From Novosphingobium sp. IK01 (lineage in GTDB: Bacteria > Pseudomonadota > Alphaproteobacteria > Sphingomonadales > Sphingomonadaceae): a DNA stretch of 64,000 nucleotides. The translations under genes and the position numbers were made by a program. The notes under the pieces were generated by a model, which had not been told where the DNA came from, made no database searches, and saw nothing but the letters and a program-made list of their open reading frames with translations. Location of the stretch: contig NZ_BTFW01000001.1 in the NCBI RefSeq assembly GCF_033242265.1, positions 3,059,001-3,123,000 on the forward strand, given 5' to 3'. Within the stretch, counting starts at the first letter, position 1; each line of letters begins with the position of its first letter. Positions 48,154 through 59,081 of this stretch are shown in pieces.

Positions 48154-48175
48154 ACAAGAAAGTCTGGGCCAAGCC

Positions 48176-49999
<1,824 letters not shown>

Positions 50000-50010
50000 T
50001 CCGGATACGG

Positions 50011-50052
50011 AAACGCCGCGCTCCGGGGCTCCGGGCGCGGCGTTTTCGTTTT
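50011..50052 (+). terminator. Rho-independent terminator of glmS
   Basis: AAACGCCGCG pairs with CGCGGCGTTT around a GC-rich loop, followed by TCGTTTTC, 12 bp after the glmS stop. Confidence 0.85.
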
Positions 50053-50058
50053 CTGGGT

Positions 50059-50090
50059 GCCTGATCCGAAACTGTCGTTTCGAATCAGGC
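50059..50090. terminator. Hairpin related to the R2 end hairpin
   Basis: GCCTGATCCGAAAC-TGTC-GTTTCGAATCAGGC: a 14-bp stem with one mismatch. The sequence is nearly the right-end hairpin of the R2 elements (GATCCGAAAC...GTTTCGGATC). It lies 18 bp beyond the stop of the minus-strand phosphatidyltransferase gene. It may end that gene, or be an R2 remnant or progenitor. Confidence 0.6.
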
Positions 50091-50107
50091 TATGACAGAG
50101 GAATGGA

Positions 50108-50785
50108 TCAGTGACCCAGCTGGGCGAGGCGGCGGCCGCTGGCCAGGGTCTGGAGCACGAAGAGCACGACGAGGATCGCCGCCACGGTGCCCACGAAGAT
50201 GTCGAAGCCCGAGATCGTGCCGAACAGGCCGGGGCCGGAGCCCAGGATCATCATCATCGTGGTCAGCCCGATCAGCAGGAAGCGCAGTTCCGTCGGCCCG
50301 GCGGCCAGATAGGACAGCTTGAGCTCGCCCAGCACGCGTGCCGACAGGTAGGCGTGGATCGAGAGCATCAGGTAGCCGACCAGCGCAAAGAGCGCGACGT
50401 CCATCGTGACGTAGGGGCTCGCGCCCATGCCGCCCAGAATGAACAGGATGGTCAGCGCGTCGCAGCTGTGGTCGATGAAGTAGCCATAGGAAGGCCGCTC
50501 GATCTTGCGGAAGCGCGCGAGGCTGCCGTCCATCGAATCGCCAAACCACTGCATGGCATAGCCAAGATAGGTCAGCAGCAGCCAGCCCGTGCCCCAGTTG
50601 CTTGCGGCATAGCCCACGCCGACGAGCGCGGCACCGAACAGGCCAAAAGCGGTCAGCCGGTCGGGCGTGACCCATCCGGGCATGCGGGCGCACATGCGAA
50701 TCAGCAGGCGGCGCTCGCTATCGGCCAAAACATTCCGCTGGATGCGCTGGAGCTTGCCAGCGCTGGGGTGTAACCTCTCTGTCAT
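50108..50785 (-). CDS. CDP-alcohol phosphatidyltransferase family protein
   Basis: A 225-residue inner-membrane enzyme with about five or six helices. The CDP-alcohol signature is complete: GDSMDGSLARFRKIERP, then YGYFIDHSCDAL, that is D-x2-DG-x2-AR-x9-G-x3-D-x3-D. It catalyses head-group transfer to a CDP-linked lipid; the exact product (for example phosphatidylinositol-type, phosphatidylglycerophosphate or another) cannot be told. The N-terminal amphipathic segment (LQRIQRNVLADSERRLLIRM) precedes the first helix. Monocistronic, convergent with glmS. Confidence 0.88.
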   Translation of the reverse strand: MTERLHPSAGKLQRIQRNVLADSERRLLIRMCARMPGWVTPDRLTAFGLFGAALVGVGYAASNWGTGWLLLTYLGYAMQWFGDSMDGSLARFRKIERPSYGYFIDHSCDALTILFILGGMGASPYVTMDVALFALVGYLMLSIHAYLSARVLGELKLSYLAAGPTELRFLLIGLTTMMMILGSGPGLFGTISGFDIFVGTVAAILVVLFVLQTLASGRRLAQLGH

Positions 50786-51000
50786 GGCGCCTTATCGGCC
50801 TAGCGCACGGCTTCGGCAAGGGCCAGTTTCGTCATATTCCGCCCAGAATACGCGCAGAATACCCCTTTTTTCGGGATAACGACTGATTGTTGCAGGAATC
50901 TGACGGGAGGCATTTTCCGTTTCATCTGAAAACGAAGCGCGCCGCGCACCCGGCCTCGGGTGGCGGCGCGCAAAGCGTGCCAGAACGGGATTGGAAACGG

Positions 51001-51681
51001 TCAGGCCGCGACGTTGAGCCCGGCCAGAACGCCCTCGAACAGCTTGCGGCCGTCGGTTCCGCCCTGGGCCGCCTCGATCATGCGCTCGGGGTGGGGCATC
51101 ATGCCCAGCACGTTGCCAGCTTGGTTGAGCACCCCGGCAATGTCGCGCTGCGATCCGTTGACCGGCTCGGCATAACGGAACGCCACCTGGCCTTCGCCTT
51201 CGAGGCGGTCGAGCGTTTCCGCGTCGGCAAAGTAGTTGCCGTCGTGGTGGGCGACCGGGATCGTGATGATCTGGTCCTTGAAGTAGCGCTGGGTGAAGCG
51301 CGAGGACGTGTTCTCGACCTTGAGCGGCACTTCGCGGCACACGAAGCGGATGCCGGCATTGCGCATCAGCGCGCCCGGCAGCAACCCGGCTTCGGTCAGG
51401 ATCTGGAAGCCGTTGCACACGCCGAGCACGGGAACCCCGCGACCGGCAGCCTCGACAACCGCCTTCATGATCGGCGAACGGGCCGCCATGGCACCCGAGC
51501 GCAGATAGTCGCCATACGAGAACCCACCGGGAACGGCGATGAAATCAAGGCCTTCGGGCAGGCTGGCGTCGCCATGCCAGACGCGGTGGACAGTGCCGCC
51601 GCAGACCTCTTCCACCGCCACAGCCATGTCGCGGTCGCAGTTCGAGCCGGGGAAGGTGATGACGGCGGACGAGAACGACAT
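51001..51681 (-). CDS. purQ: Phosphoribosylformylglycinamidine synthase glutaminase subunit PurQ
   Basis: Supplies ammonia to PurL in purine synthesis. The 226-residue class I amidotransferase has [22 protein letters not shown], the nucleophile C89 in [10 protein letters not shown] and the His/Glu pair in [11 protein letters not shown] 51681 overlaps the purS stop (TGATG). purL is not found after it; the next gene on this side is unrelated, so the large subunit must be encoded elsewhere. Confidence 0.96.
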   Translation of the reverse strand: MSFSSAVITFPGSNCDRDMAVAVEEVCGGTVHRVWHGDASLPEGLDFIAVPGGFSYGDYLRSGAMAARSPIMKAVVEAAGRGVPVLGVCNGFQILTEAGLLPGALMRNAGIRFVCREVPLKVENTSSRFTQRYFKDQIITIPVAHHDGNYFADAETLDRLEGEGQVAFRYAEPVNGSQRDIAGVLNQAGNVLGMMPHPERMIEAAQGGTDGRKLFEGVLAGLNVAA

Positions 51682-51914
51682 CAGGCCACCTTTTCGATGC
51701 GGTAGTTTTCGATCACCATGTTGGCCAGCAGCTTGCGGCACATGTCGTCGAGCTGTTCGTCGGTGGTCGTGTCGGCCACGTCGAGTTCGAACAGGCGCCC
51801 GGCGCGCACATCGCTCACCCCGGTAAAGCCCAGACCTTCGAGCGCGTGGTGAATTGCGCGACCCTGCGGATCGAGCACCCCGTTCTTGAGGCTGACGTGA
51901 ACGCGGACCTTCAT
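51681..51914 (-). CDS. purS: Phosphoribosylformylglycinamidine synthase subunit PurS
   Basis: A 77-residue dimeric subunit that bridges PurL and Pur[19 protein letters not shown] and [21 protein letters not shown] are typical. The C-terminal helix has [15 protein letters not shown]. It is the upstream partner of purQ on the minus strand. A predicted M16 peptidase gene (137 bp further upstream) separates it from purC, an arrangement unlike the usual purC-purS-purQ order. Confidence 0.95.
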   Translation of the reverse strand: MKVRVHVSLKNGVLDPQGRAIHHALEGLGFTGVSDVRAGRLFELDVADTTTDEQLDDMCRKLLANMVIENYRIEKVA

Positions 51915-52050
51915 CGGCTTTGGGCCTTTCGCAAAATATACGGCGGAAACTGGTGATCGCTCGATCGGGACTCGTGCGCGCCTATGCCCGCCCCGCGCAC
52001 GAAGGGCAAGCTTTGCTGCGCCGATTCGCGGTGTTTGGGGCCCGCTGTTT

Positions 52051-54909
52051 TCATGCTTTGGGGGCCGGGGCTCCTTCGGGCAGGACCAGCACCGTCACCG
52101 CGCGCCCGGGATCGAGGAAGCGGCGGGCGGCAGCCTGAATGTCGGCGGGGGTGAGCGCCATGAGCCGGGCCCGCGCGGCCTGGAACCGCGCGATCCGGTC
52201 GGGCTTCGACTGGGCCCGTTCGGTCAGGGCCAGCCAGCCGGCATTGCTCTTGAGCGCATTGTCGAGGCGTTCGAGCATCGGCGCGCGGGCGCGGGTGAAG
52301 ATGTCGGCGCTGACCGGGCGGGCGAGGAGGCCTGCCGCAGTCCGGGCGAGCGCGGCGCGCGTGGCCGCGACATCGGCGACATCGACCCCGGCCTGAAGGG
52401 TGAACGTACCCCAGCCCTTGTAGAACTGGTCCTGATCGCTCGATGCGCCCGGCGAATAGGCCTTGCCGAGCTTCTCGCGCACGCTGTCGGTCACTTCGAC
52501 CCCGGCCACTTGCGCGAGGAGGTTGAGGGTCATCGTCAGTTCGGGATCGCTGTTGTCGGCCGTCGGCCAGATCAGCCGCACGAGGGCCTGATCGGCCGCG
52601 CTCTTGTGACGCAGCACGGCAAGGCCGCGATGGTCGGTAAAGTGACGCGCGCGCGCGGCTTCCCACGCCCCGAACGCAGGGTCGCGTGCGGGCAGCGCGC
52701 CAAAGGTGCGCGCCACATCGGCAATCGCGGCGCTCTCGTCGATGTCGCCGACCATGGCGATTTCGAGCGCGCCATGGGCCAGCCTGTCGGCCAGCGCGGC
52801 CTTGAGCCGGGCGAATGTCAGCGCCTGATAGGCCGGGGCCGGTTGCAGCGTGAAGCGCGGGTCGTCGTCGTTCAGGATTCCGCCGAGATGGGCTCCGAGG
52901 GCAGAGGCGAGGGTGGCGTCCATCCGGGCAAAGGCATTGGTCATGCTCTGGTGGAACATCTCTTCGGCCTCGGGGCGATAGCCCGGATCGGTGATCTGGG
53001 CGGCCAGAAGCTGAAGCTGGAGCAGCAGGTCCGGTCCGGTCGTCGTGCCCCCGGCGGTGAAGGCATCGCCCTGGCTGATCAGGGTATTGCCCAGCGCATG
53101 GCCCGCCAGCAGTGTCTGCAACTGGTCCTGGCTGAACTGGCCGAGCCCGCCCGCCGGCAGCATCGGCGCCATCGTCACGGCCAGCGGGTTTTCGCGCGTG
53201 GCGAGCATGTCGCCCCCGTCGAGGGTGAGGCGGACATGGATGCGGTCGGCTTCGAGCGTGGTGCGCTTGAGGTTGAGCATGACCCCGTTGGCAAAGCGCA
53301 GGGTGCGGATGCCCAGCACGGGGTCGGTGCTGTCGGCCACGATGGTTCCGGGCTTGCCGAAATCGGTATAGGTGAAGGTGCTGGCCGTGGCGGCCCGTGC
53401 GGCCACGACAGGGGCCTTCACGGCCTTGTCCCAGGTCTGGCGCAGGGCCGCAACGCCGCCTTCGGGCGCCTTGCGACCCTGGAAACGGATCAGCGGATCA
53501 TCGAGCGGAACCGCTTCGCGGCGCAGTGCGGCCAGCACGGTTTCGGGCGTGATCGTGGGTGCAAAGGCGGCGAAACGCGCTTTCGCGCCGCTCGGGGTGG
53601 TGGGTACGGTATCGTCGTGCAGCATCGAGATCACCAGCGCGACGAGCGTGGCATTGCTGCGGGTGGCTTCGCCCGCGGCGGCATTGTCGATGGCGGTGCG
53701 CAAGTTGGCGACCTGCTCGGCCACTTCGGCCGGGGTGAAGCCCATGGTCATCGCCTCGTGCCATGTGCCCGCTGCGGCCTCCAGCCCGCGCGCCCAGCCG
53801 CCATCGGGCGTTTCGACGATCAGGTTGGTGGTGCGGCCGATGTGGAACACATCGCTGGTGCCAAAGCCCGCGCCGCGAAATGGCGGATCGGCCTGTCGCG
53901 AGAGCGACTGGAAACGGCGGTTGATGATGCCATAGCCGATCTGGCGCAACAGCGCCTCGCGGCGGTTGGCTTGCGTGTCGGGCTCGTCGAGCCAGGGGCC
54001 ATGGCGCGAGACGGACACGCGCTCGGACAGCGCGGGGTTGAGCCAGATATCGCTCGCCCCCTTCTGGCCGGGGTCGACGGTGCCCTGATCCGGGCGGGCC
54101 TGACCGGGGGCGGCCTGCCAGTCGCCGAAGCGGGCCTTGATGCGCGCCTCGATCGCGGCAGGGTCGATGTCGCCCACGACGACCAGCGTGGTCTTGTCGG
54201 GTCCATAATGGGCCTGCCAGAACGCCTTGAGGCCCTTGGCCGTGGCCGCTTCCAGGCTGGCGACGGTGCCGATGGGCAGGCGCTGGGTATAGGTCGCATG
54301 GGGGTAGAGAAAGCCGATCTGCTCCCTGAAATTGTCGAGGACATAGCCTTGCCCGTCGCGCAGTTCGGACAGCACGATCCCGCGCTCGCGCGAGACGGCG
54401 CCGGGCGTGAAGGTCAGCTCGCTGGCGGTCTCGCGCATGAGCATCAGCGCGGTGTCGATCCGCTCGTCGTCGGCGCGCGGCAGGTCGAGCATGTAGGTGG
54501 TCTGCTCGAAGCCGGTCTGGGCGTTGGTGTCCGCGCCGAAGGCCAGCCCCTTGCGTTCGAGCAGGCGCACCATCTCGCCCTCGGGAACATGGGTGCTGCC
54601 GTTGAAGGCCATGTGCTCGATGAAATGGGCATAGCCGCGCGTGGCCGGCCCTTCGTCGAGCGAGCCGGTCGCGACGTCGAGGCGCACCATGGCCGTGCCC
54701 GCGGGCGTGTGGTTGGCCCGGATCACATAGCGCATGCCATTGGCGAGGCGGCCAAAACGGAACGCCGGATCGGGGGCGAGGTCCGATGTCTCGAACGCCC
54801 ATGGGGCTGGCGCGGGCGGGGCGGCCCATGCGGGATGCGACAGGCTCCCGCCCATGCCGAGCAGGGCCAGCAGGGGAAGGGCGAACGAAAACGGTGCGCG
54901 AAACGACAT
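52051..54909 (-). CDS. M16-family zinc metallopeptidase, exported
   Basis: A 952-residue predicted periplasmic pitrilysin-type peptidase. The signal peptide is SFALPLLALLGMGG with a likely cleavage after AWA. The inverted zinc motif HFIEH (H95, E98, H99) is in RGYAHFIEHMAFNGS, with the distal Glu in a helix about 75 residues later. Four M16 domains are expected, the second pair inactive (LANGMRYVIRAN, then LRFANGVMLNLKR at the start of the second half). ATG 54909 has AGGCGAGG upstream. It sits between purC and purS, separated from both by noncoding DNA including an R1 cluster. Confidence 0.92.
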   Translation of the reverse strand: MSFRAPFSFALPLLALLGMGGSLSHPAWAAPPAPAPWAFETSDLAPDPAFRFGRLANGMRYVIRANHTPAGTAMVRLDVATGSLDEGPATRGYAHFIEHMAFNGSTHVPEGEMVRLLERKGLAFGADTNAQTGFEQTTYMLDLPRADDERIDTALMLMRETASELTFTPGAVSRERGIVLSELRDGQGYVLDNFREQIGFLYPHATYTQRLPIGTVASLEAATAKGLKAFWQAHYGPDKTTLVVVGDIDPAAIEARIKARFGDWQAAPGQARPDQGTVDPGQKGASDIWLNPALSERVSVSRHGPWLDEPDTQANRREALLRQIGYGIINRRFQSLSRQADPPFRGAGFGTSDVFHIGRTTNLIVETPDGGWARGLEAAAGTWHEAMTMGFTPAEVAEQVANLRTAIDNAAAGEATRSNATLVALVISMLHDDTVPTTPSGAKARFAAFAPTITPETVLAALRREAVPLDDPLIRFQGRKAPEGGVAALRQTWDKAVKAPVVAARAATASTFTYTDFGKPGTIVADSTDPVLGIRTLRFANGVMLNLKRTTLEADRIHVRLTLDGGDMLATRENPLAVTMAPMLPAGGLGQFSQDQLQTLLAGHALGNTLISQGDAFTAGGTTTGPDLLLQLQLLAAQITDPGYRPEAEEMFHQSMTNAFARMDATLASALGAHLGGILNDDDPRFTLQPAPAYQALTFARLKAALADRLAHGALEIAMVGDIDESAAIADVARTFGALPARDPAFGAWEAARARHFTDHRGLAVLRHKSAADQALVRLIWPTADNSDPELTMTLNLLAQVAGVEVTDSVREKLGKAYSPGASSDQDQFYKGWGTFTLQAGVDVADVAATRAALARTAAGLLARPVSADIFTRARAPMLERLDNALKSNAGWLALTERAQSKPDRIARFQAARARLMALTPADIQAAARRFLDPGRAVTVLVLPEGAPAPKA

Positions 54910-54988
54910 CACCTCGCCTTGTGCCCGCATAAAACGCCCAATGCCACCCCGGATCATCCCCGCTTGCGTCTTCTCTCCGGCGTCGGAG

Positions 54989-55080
54989 CCCCTCCACCAC
55001 CCGCTGCGCGGGCGGTCCCCCTCCCCACGATGTGGGGAGGATCGGGGGAGGTGGCAGGCCGTGAGGCCTGACGGAGGGGC
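54989..55080. repeat. R1 repeat cluster e
   Basis: Module A (CCCCTCCACCACCCGC-TGC-GCGGGCGGT, CCCCTCCCCACGA-TGTGGGGAGGATC) runs into a half module B (GGGGGAGGTGGCAGGCC-GTGA-GGCCTGACGGAGGGGC). It lies between the M16 gene and the purC terminator. Confidence 0.8.
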
Positions 55081-55084
55081 GGTC

Positions 55085-55120
55085 ACAAAAAAGCCGGGGT
55101 GGTGAACCCCGGCTGTTTTG
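55085..55120 (-). terminator. Rho-independent terminator of purC
   Basis: On the minus strand: AGCCGGGG (complement of 55107-55114) and CCCCGGCT with a 7-nt loop, followed by TTTTTT. It lies 22-27 bp past the purC stop. An A/T tract on both sides could make it bidirectional. Confidence 0.9.
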
Positions 55121-55141
55121 GTTGTGGCCCGGAAAAAGGGC

Positions 55142-55924
55142 TTACTTCTTGGTGCGCAGCTTGCGGTGGGCGCCAAGATCGAGCACTTCGCTCGGGCCGT
55201 CGTTGTCGAGCAGGCCGAGGCGACGCGCGACTTCCTGATAGGCTTCTTCTTCGCCGCCCAGGTCGCGACGGAAGCGATCCTTGTCGAGCTTTTCGCCGGT
55301 GACCATGTCCCACAGGCGGCAGCCGTCGGGGCTGATTTCGTCGGCGAGGATCACGCGGCTGTAGTCGCCGTCCCAGATGCGCCCGAATTCGAGCTTGAAG
55401 TCGACCAGACGGATGTTGATCGCCGCGAACATCCCCACGAGGAAGTCGTTCACGCGGATCGCCATCGAGGAGATGTCCTGCATTTCCTCGTTGTTGGCCC
55501 AGCCGAAGCAGGCGATGTGCTCTTCAGCGATCATCGGATCGCCCAGCGCATCGTCCTTGTAGTAATATTCGATCAGCGTGTGGGGCAGCGGCTCGCCCTC
55601 GGGGATGCCCAGGCGCTTGGAGATCGAACCGGCGGCCACGTTGCGCACGACCACTTCGATCGGCACGATTTCCACCTGACGCACGAGCTGTTCGCGCATG
55701 TTCAGGCGGCGGATGAAGTGGGTGGGAATGCCGATGTGCGACAGGCGGGTGAACACATACTCGCTGATGCGGTTGTTGATCACGCCCTTGCCGTTGATCG
55801 TGCCGCGCTTCTGCGCGTTGAATGCGGTGGCATCATCCTTGAAGTACTGGATGATGGTGCCCGGCTCAGGACCTTCATAGAGGATCTTGGCCTTGCCTTC
55901 GTAGATCTGGCGGCGACGCGACAT
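55142..55924 (-). CDS. purC: Phosphoribosylaminoimidazole-succinocarboxamide (SAICAR) synthase
   Basis: Joins CAIR and aspartate in purine synthesis. At 260 residues, it has [16 protein letters not shown] (ATP-binding start), [24 protein letters not shown], the signature [18 protein letters not shown] and LVDFKLEFG, and [18 protein letters not shown] 55924 has AGGAAG upstream; longer in-frame extensions lack family sequence. A terminator-like hairpin lies in its leader. Confidence 0.96.
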   Translation of the reverse strand: MSRRRQIYEGKAKILYEGPEPGTIIQYFKDDATAFNAQKRGTINGKGVINNRISEYVFTRLSHIGIPTHFIRRLNMREQLVRQVEIVPIEVVVRNVAAGSISKRLGIPEGEPLPHTLIEYYYKDDALGDPMIAEEHIACFGWANNEEMQDISSMAIRVNDFLVGMFAAINIRLVDFKLEFGRIWDGDYSRVILADEISPDGCRLWDMVTGEKLDKDRFRRDLGGEEEAYQEVARRLGLLDNDGPSEVLDLGAHRKLRTKK

Positions 55925-56242
55925 GCGGCTTCTTCCTGCAAGGGCGGGGGCATTTGGCAAGCCCCCTTGGCAAAACAAGAAACCCCGGCTCACGAGGGAG
56001 CCGCAAGGCGGCTGCATCGTTCAGGCCGGGGCATTTTCCGCTTCGCCCATAGGCGAAAATGCGGGGAAAGGCAAACGCGGCGCGGGTCTTCCATCAATTA
56101 GAACATTTCGTGCGATCTTATCGCTCTATCTGGAAAGGTATGGGTGGGGCACAAGGAACCCGTCGCCGCTCTGGCGGTTGCTTTTTCTGCGATCCCTATC
56201 CCGTCTCGTCCCCCTTTCCATCTTGTCCAAGGATGCTGTGTA
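55925..56242. other. Divergent purC/wrbA intergenic region
   Basis: 318 bp without a gene. The purC side holds a large hairpin with a T-rich tail at 55971-56032 (listed separately) and a second small hairpin around CGCATTTTCGCC/GGCGAA at about 56038-56062. The wrbA side has the AT-rich stretch ATCAATTAGAACATTTCG at 56093-56110, probably part of a promoter, and AAGGA at 56229-56233 before wrbA. Confidence 0.5.
55971..56032 (-). promoter_or_regulatory. Terminator-like leader hairpin upstream of purC, possible attenuator
   Basis: On the minus strand, CCCCGGC at the 5' side (complement of 56025-56031) pairs with GCCGGGG (complement of 55983-55989), enclosing an inner hairpin AGCCGC-CTT-GCGGCT. 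It is followed by TTTCTTGTTTTG. It lies 47 bp upstream of the purC start, and the only upstream gene is divergent, so a terminator here would act on purC leader RNA. Nothing identifies a ligand; no known purine riboswitch pattern was recognised. Confidence 0.5.
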
Positions 56243-56842
56243 ATGAGCAAGGTTCTCGTTCTCTACTACTCGACCTATGGCCACATCGAAACCATGGCCA
56301 ATGCCATTGCCGAAGGTGCGCGCGAAACCGGCGCCACTGTCGACGTGAAGCGCGTTCCCGAAACCGTTCCGCTCGAAATCGCGCAGAAGGCCCACTTCAA
56401 GCTCGATCAGGCCGCCCCGGTGGCGACCGTGGCCGAACTGGCCGAATACGATGCCATCATCGTGGGCACCGGCACCCGCTTTGGCCGCATCAGCTCGCAG
56501 ATGGCCGCGTTCCTCGATCAGGCCGGCGGCCTGTGGGCGACCGGCGCGCTCAACGGCAAGGTCGGCGCGGCCTTCACCTCGACCGCCAGCCAGCATGGCG
56601 GGCAGGAAACCACCCTGTTCTCGATCATCACCAACCTGCAGCACTTCGGCATGACCGTGGTCGGCCTCGACTATGGCTTCCAGGGCCAGCTGGGTCACGA
56701 AGTGGTCGTCGGCGGCGCGCCCTATGGCGCCACCACGATTGCCGGTGGCGACGGCAGCCGACAGCCGAGCGAAACCGAACTCGACGGCGCGCGCTATCTG
56801 GGCCGCCGCGTGGCCAACACGGCGACCAAGCTGTTCGGCTGA
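56243..56842 (+). CDS. wrbA: NAD(P)H:quinone oxidoreductase, WrbA type
   Basis: A 199-residue FMN-binding flavodoxin-like enzyme reducing quinones by two electrons, protecting against redox cycling. It has [22 protein letters not shown] (phosphate loop, positions 4-25), [31 protein letters not shown] and [17 protein letters not shown], all diagnostic of type IV NQO. ATG 56243 has AAGGA 9 nt upstream. Quinone detoxification would fit an aromatic degrader. Confidence 0.96.
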   Translation: MSKVLVLYYSTYGHIETMANAIAEGARETGATVDVKRVPETVPLEIAQKAHFKLDQAAPVATVAELAEYDAIIVGTGTRFGRISSQMAAFLDQAGGLWATGALNGKVGAAFTSTASQHGGQETTLFSIITNLQHFGMTVVGLDYGFQGQLGHEVVVGGAPYGATTIAGGDGSRQPSETELDGARYLGRRVANTATKLFG

Positions 56843-56869
56843 TCGCCGCATTCGATGGCGTGAAAACAG

Positions 56870-56903
56870 GGCCGGGGCACTTGAGCGGTGTCCCGGCCTT
56901 TTT
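56870..56903 (+). terminator. Rho-independent terminator of wrbA
   Basis: GGCCGGGG-CAC pairs with GTG-TCCCGGCC around a 7-nt loop, followed by TTTTT, about 30 bp past the wrbA stop. Confidence 0.85.
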
Positions 56904-57026
56904 CCTGTGCGCGGGGAAGGCGCTTGTTGCACAGCGGCAATACAGCGTGCCGGAACCGTATGTGGCGAGGGCCCCGGCGATGGTCTAGGCGTGGGCCATC
57001 ATCCGATTGTTCTGGAGCCTTGCCTG

Positions 57027-57440
57027 ATGTCGCGCGAAGCCACGCTTGCCCTGCTGGAAACCTATTATGGCGCCTTCAATGCGGGCGACTGGGAAGGGAT
57101 GCTGGCCTGCCTGTCCGATGATGTGGCGCACGACATCAACCAGGGCGCGCGCCAGACCGGCAAGGACACCTTCCGCGCGTTCATGGGCCACATGGAACGC
57201 TGCTACAAGGAACGCCTTGAAGACATCGTGCTCATGGCCAGCGAGGATGGCACCCGCGCTGCTGCCGAATTCGTCGTCCATGGCCAGTACCTGACGACCG
57301 ACGAAGGCCTGCCCGAGGCGCAGGGCCAGACGTATGTGCTCCCCGCCGGGGCCTTCCTCGCCATCGAAAATGGCAAGATCACCCGCCTGACGATGTACTA
57401 CAACCTCGCCGACTGGACCGCGCAGGTGGTCGGCGCATGA
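57027..57440 (+). CDS. NTF2-like/SnoaL-like protein (ketosteroid isomerase-related)
   Basis: A 137-residue cone-shaped NTF2-fold protein. LLETYYGAFNAGDWEGMLACLSDD (about 9-32) is the typical first helix pair, followed by VAHDINQGARQTGKDTFRAFM and a beta-sheet half ending LTMYYNLADW. Members are isomerases, hydrolases or binding proteins; no substrate can be inferred. Its 3' end overlaps the GNAT gene by ATGA, and together with the nitrilase gene this forms a tight three-gene operon. Confidence 0.85.
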   Translation: MSREATLALLETYYGAFNAGDWEGMLACLSDDVAHDINQGARQTGKDTFRAFMGHMERCYKERLEDIVLMASEDGTRAAAEFVVHGQYLTTDEGLPEAQGQTYVLPAGAFLAIENGKITRLTMYYNLADWTAQVVGA

Positions 57441-58039
57441 CCATTGCGGTCCGCCCGCTGGTCGGCGCGGAAATCGCCGCTGCGCTCGATGATCTGGCGG
57501 CCCTGCGGATCGCGGTCTTCGCGGCCTGGCCCTATCTCTACGACGGGGACCGGGCCTACGAGGCGGACTATCTCAGGGACTATGCCGCCGCGCCCGGTGC
57601 GGTGCTGGTCGCCGCTTTTGATGGCGAGGGGAGTGGCGGGCGCCTTGTCGGGGCGGCCACGGCGGCCCCGATGATGCACCAGAAGGCGGCGTTTCGCGAA
57701 CCTTTCGCCGCGCGCGGGATCGATGTGACGCGGCTGTTCTACTTCGGCGAAAGCGTGCTGCTGCCCGAATACCGCGGCCATGGCATCGGCCATGCGTTCT
57801 TCGACGCGCGCGAGGCGGCGGCCCGCAGCGCGGGTGCCAGTGCGGCCTGTTTTGCCGCCGTGGTGCGCGCGCCCGACCATCCCGCGCGGCCTGCCGGTTA
57901 TCGCCCGCTCGACGATTTCTGGCACAAGCGGGGCTATGCCCTCGTCCCGGGCCTGACCACGCAGCTGTCGTGGAAAGAGCATGGCGAGGTGCAGGAAAGC
58001 CCCAAGACCATGCAATACTGGATCAGGCATTTCGAATGA
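57437..58039 (+). CDS. GNAT-family N-acetyltransferase
   Basis: A 200-residue GNAT protein. The acetyl-CoA-binding beta-strand/helix has ESVLLPEYRGHGIGHAFFDARE (about 110-131), where RGHGIG is the Q/RxxGxG/A loop. Acceptor unknown. It overlaps its neighbours by 4 bp at both ends (ATGA). GNAT and carbon-nitrogen hydrolase domains are fused in some bacterial proteins, so the split pair here probably acts on the same substrate (inference). Confidence 0.88.
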   Translation: MTIAVRPLVGAEIAAALDDLAALRIAVFAAWPYLYDGDRAYEADYLRDYAAAPGAVLVAAFDGEGSGGRLVGAATAAPMMHQKAAFREPFAARGIDVTRLFYFGESVLLPEYRGHGIGHAFFDAREAAARSAGASAACFAAVVRAPDHPARPAGYRPLDDFWHKRGYALVPGLTTQLSWKEHGEVQESPKTMQYWIRHFE

Positions 58040-58947
58040 CCCGTTTTACCGTCGCTGCGGCGCAATATCCGATTGATTCCCTCGAAAGCTGGGACGCCTA
58101 TGTCGCCAAGCTGACGCGCTGGGTGGAAGAGGCCGTCGCGGCGGGCGCCGCGCTGCTGGTCTTCCCCGAATATGGCGCGATGGAGCTTTCGAGCCTCGAT
58201 CCGGCGACGATGGGCGATCTGGCCGGGTCGATCGACACGGTTTCCGCGCTCCTGCCGCAAGTCGATGCGCTGCACGCCGATCTGGCACGCCGCCACGGTG
58301 TCTACATCCTGGCCGCCAGCGCGCCGCGCCGCGATGATGCGCGCACGGTGCGCAATGCTGCACGGCTCTTCGCGCCCAGCGGCGCCATGGCCACGCAGGA
58401 CAAGCTGGTGATGACCCGCTTCGAGCGCGAGGAATGGGCGATCACGGGCGGAGAAGGGATCAAGGTCTTCGATACCGCGCTCGGGCGGCTGGCCATCGCG
58501 ATCTGCTATGACAGCGAGTTTCCGCTGCTCGCCCGCGCGGCGGTCGAGGGCGGGGCGCACGTTCTGCTCGTGCCCAGTTGCACCGACACGCTCCATGGCT
58601 ACTGGCGCGTGCGCATCGGCAGCCAGGCCCGTGCGCTCGAAGGGCAGTGCTATGTCGTCCAGTCGCCCACCGTGGGCGAGGCGCCATGGTCGCCGGCCGT
58701 CGATGTCAATCGCGGGGCCGCCGGGGTCTATGGCCCGCCCGATGCCGCGCCGGTCGGGGGTGGCATGCCCGCCGATGGCGTGGTCGCGCTGGGCGAGGAA
58801 GGCGTCGCGGCCTGGGTCTATGGGGTGATCGATACCGCCCATGTCGATGGCCTGCGCGCGCAAGGCGGGGTGCTGACGGTGGCCCACTGGTCCGAACAGC
58901 CGGGCGCGGGGGCGCTGCCACCCGCCGAACTGGTCCCGTTGCGCTAG
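58036..58947 (+). CDS. Carbon-nitrogen hydrolase (nitrilase superfamily)
   Basis: A 303-residue nitrilase-fold amidase with the catalytic triad visible: E45 in VFPEYGAME, K123 in ATQDKLVMTRFE and C157 in IAICYDSEFP. There is no signal peptide, so it is cytoplasmic. It most likely hydrolyses an amide or omega-amide. Start ATG 58036 overlaps the GNAT stop. Last gene of the three-gene unit. Confidence 0.92.
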   Translation: MTRFTVAAAQYPIDSLESWDAYVAKLTRWVEEAVAAGAALLVFPEYGAMELSSLDPATMGDLAGSIDTVSALLPQVDALHADLARRHGVYILAASAPRRDDARTVRNAARLFAPSGAMATQDKLVMTRFEREEWAITGGEGIKVFDTALGRLAIAICYDSEFPLLARAAVEGGAHVLLVPSCTDTLHGYWRVRIGSQARALEGQCYVVQSPTVGEAPWSPAVDVNRGAAGVYGPPDAAPVGGGMPADGVVALGEEGVAAWVYGVIDTAHVDGLRAQGGVLTVAHWSEQPGAGALPPAELVPLR

Positions 58948-59081
58948 GAACGAGGCAGGTGGCCTGATGGGAAGTCCGGCTTCGGGCTGGACATTTTGCA
59001 TTGCAGCGTATTCTATTGCACTGCAATCAAGGGGGCGGTCAGGGGGCCGCATCTTGCGCTTTGCGACGGGAAGGGAATGCG

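Noticed and set aside
50000..50100. glmS-associated riboswitch or ribozyme
   Set aside because: glmS is preceded by only 22 bp after the toxin gene, and the structure after it is an ordinary terminator.
56126..56932. Minus-strand frame opposite wrbA as an upstream partner of purC
   Set aside because: It is antisense to a clear WrbA coding sequence and has shadow composition.
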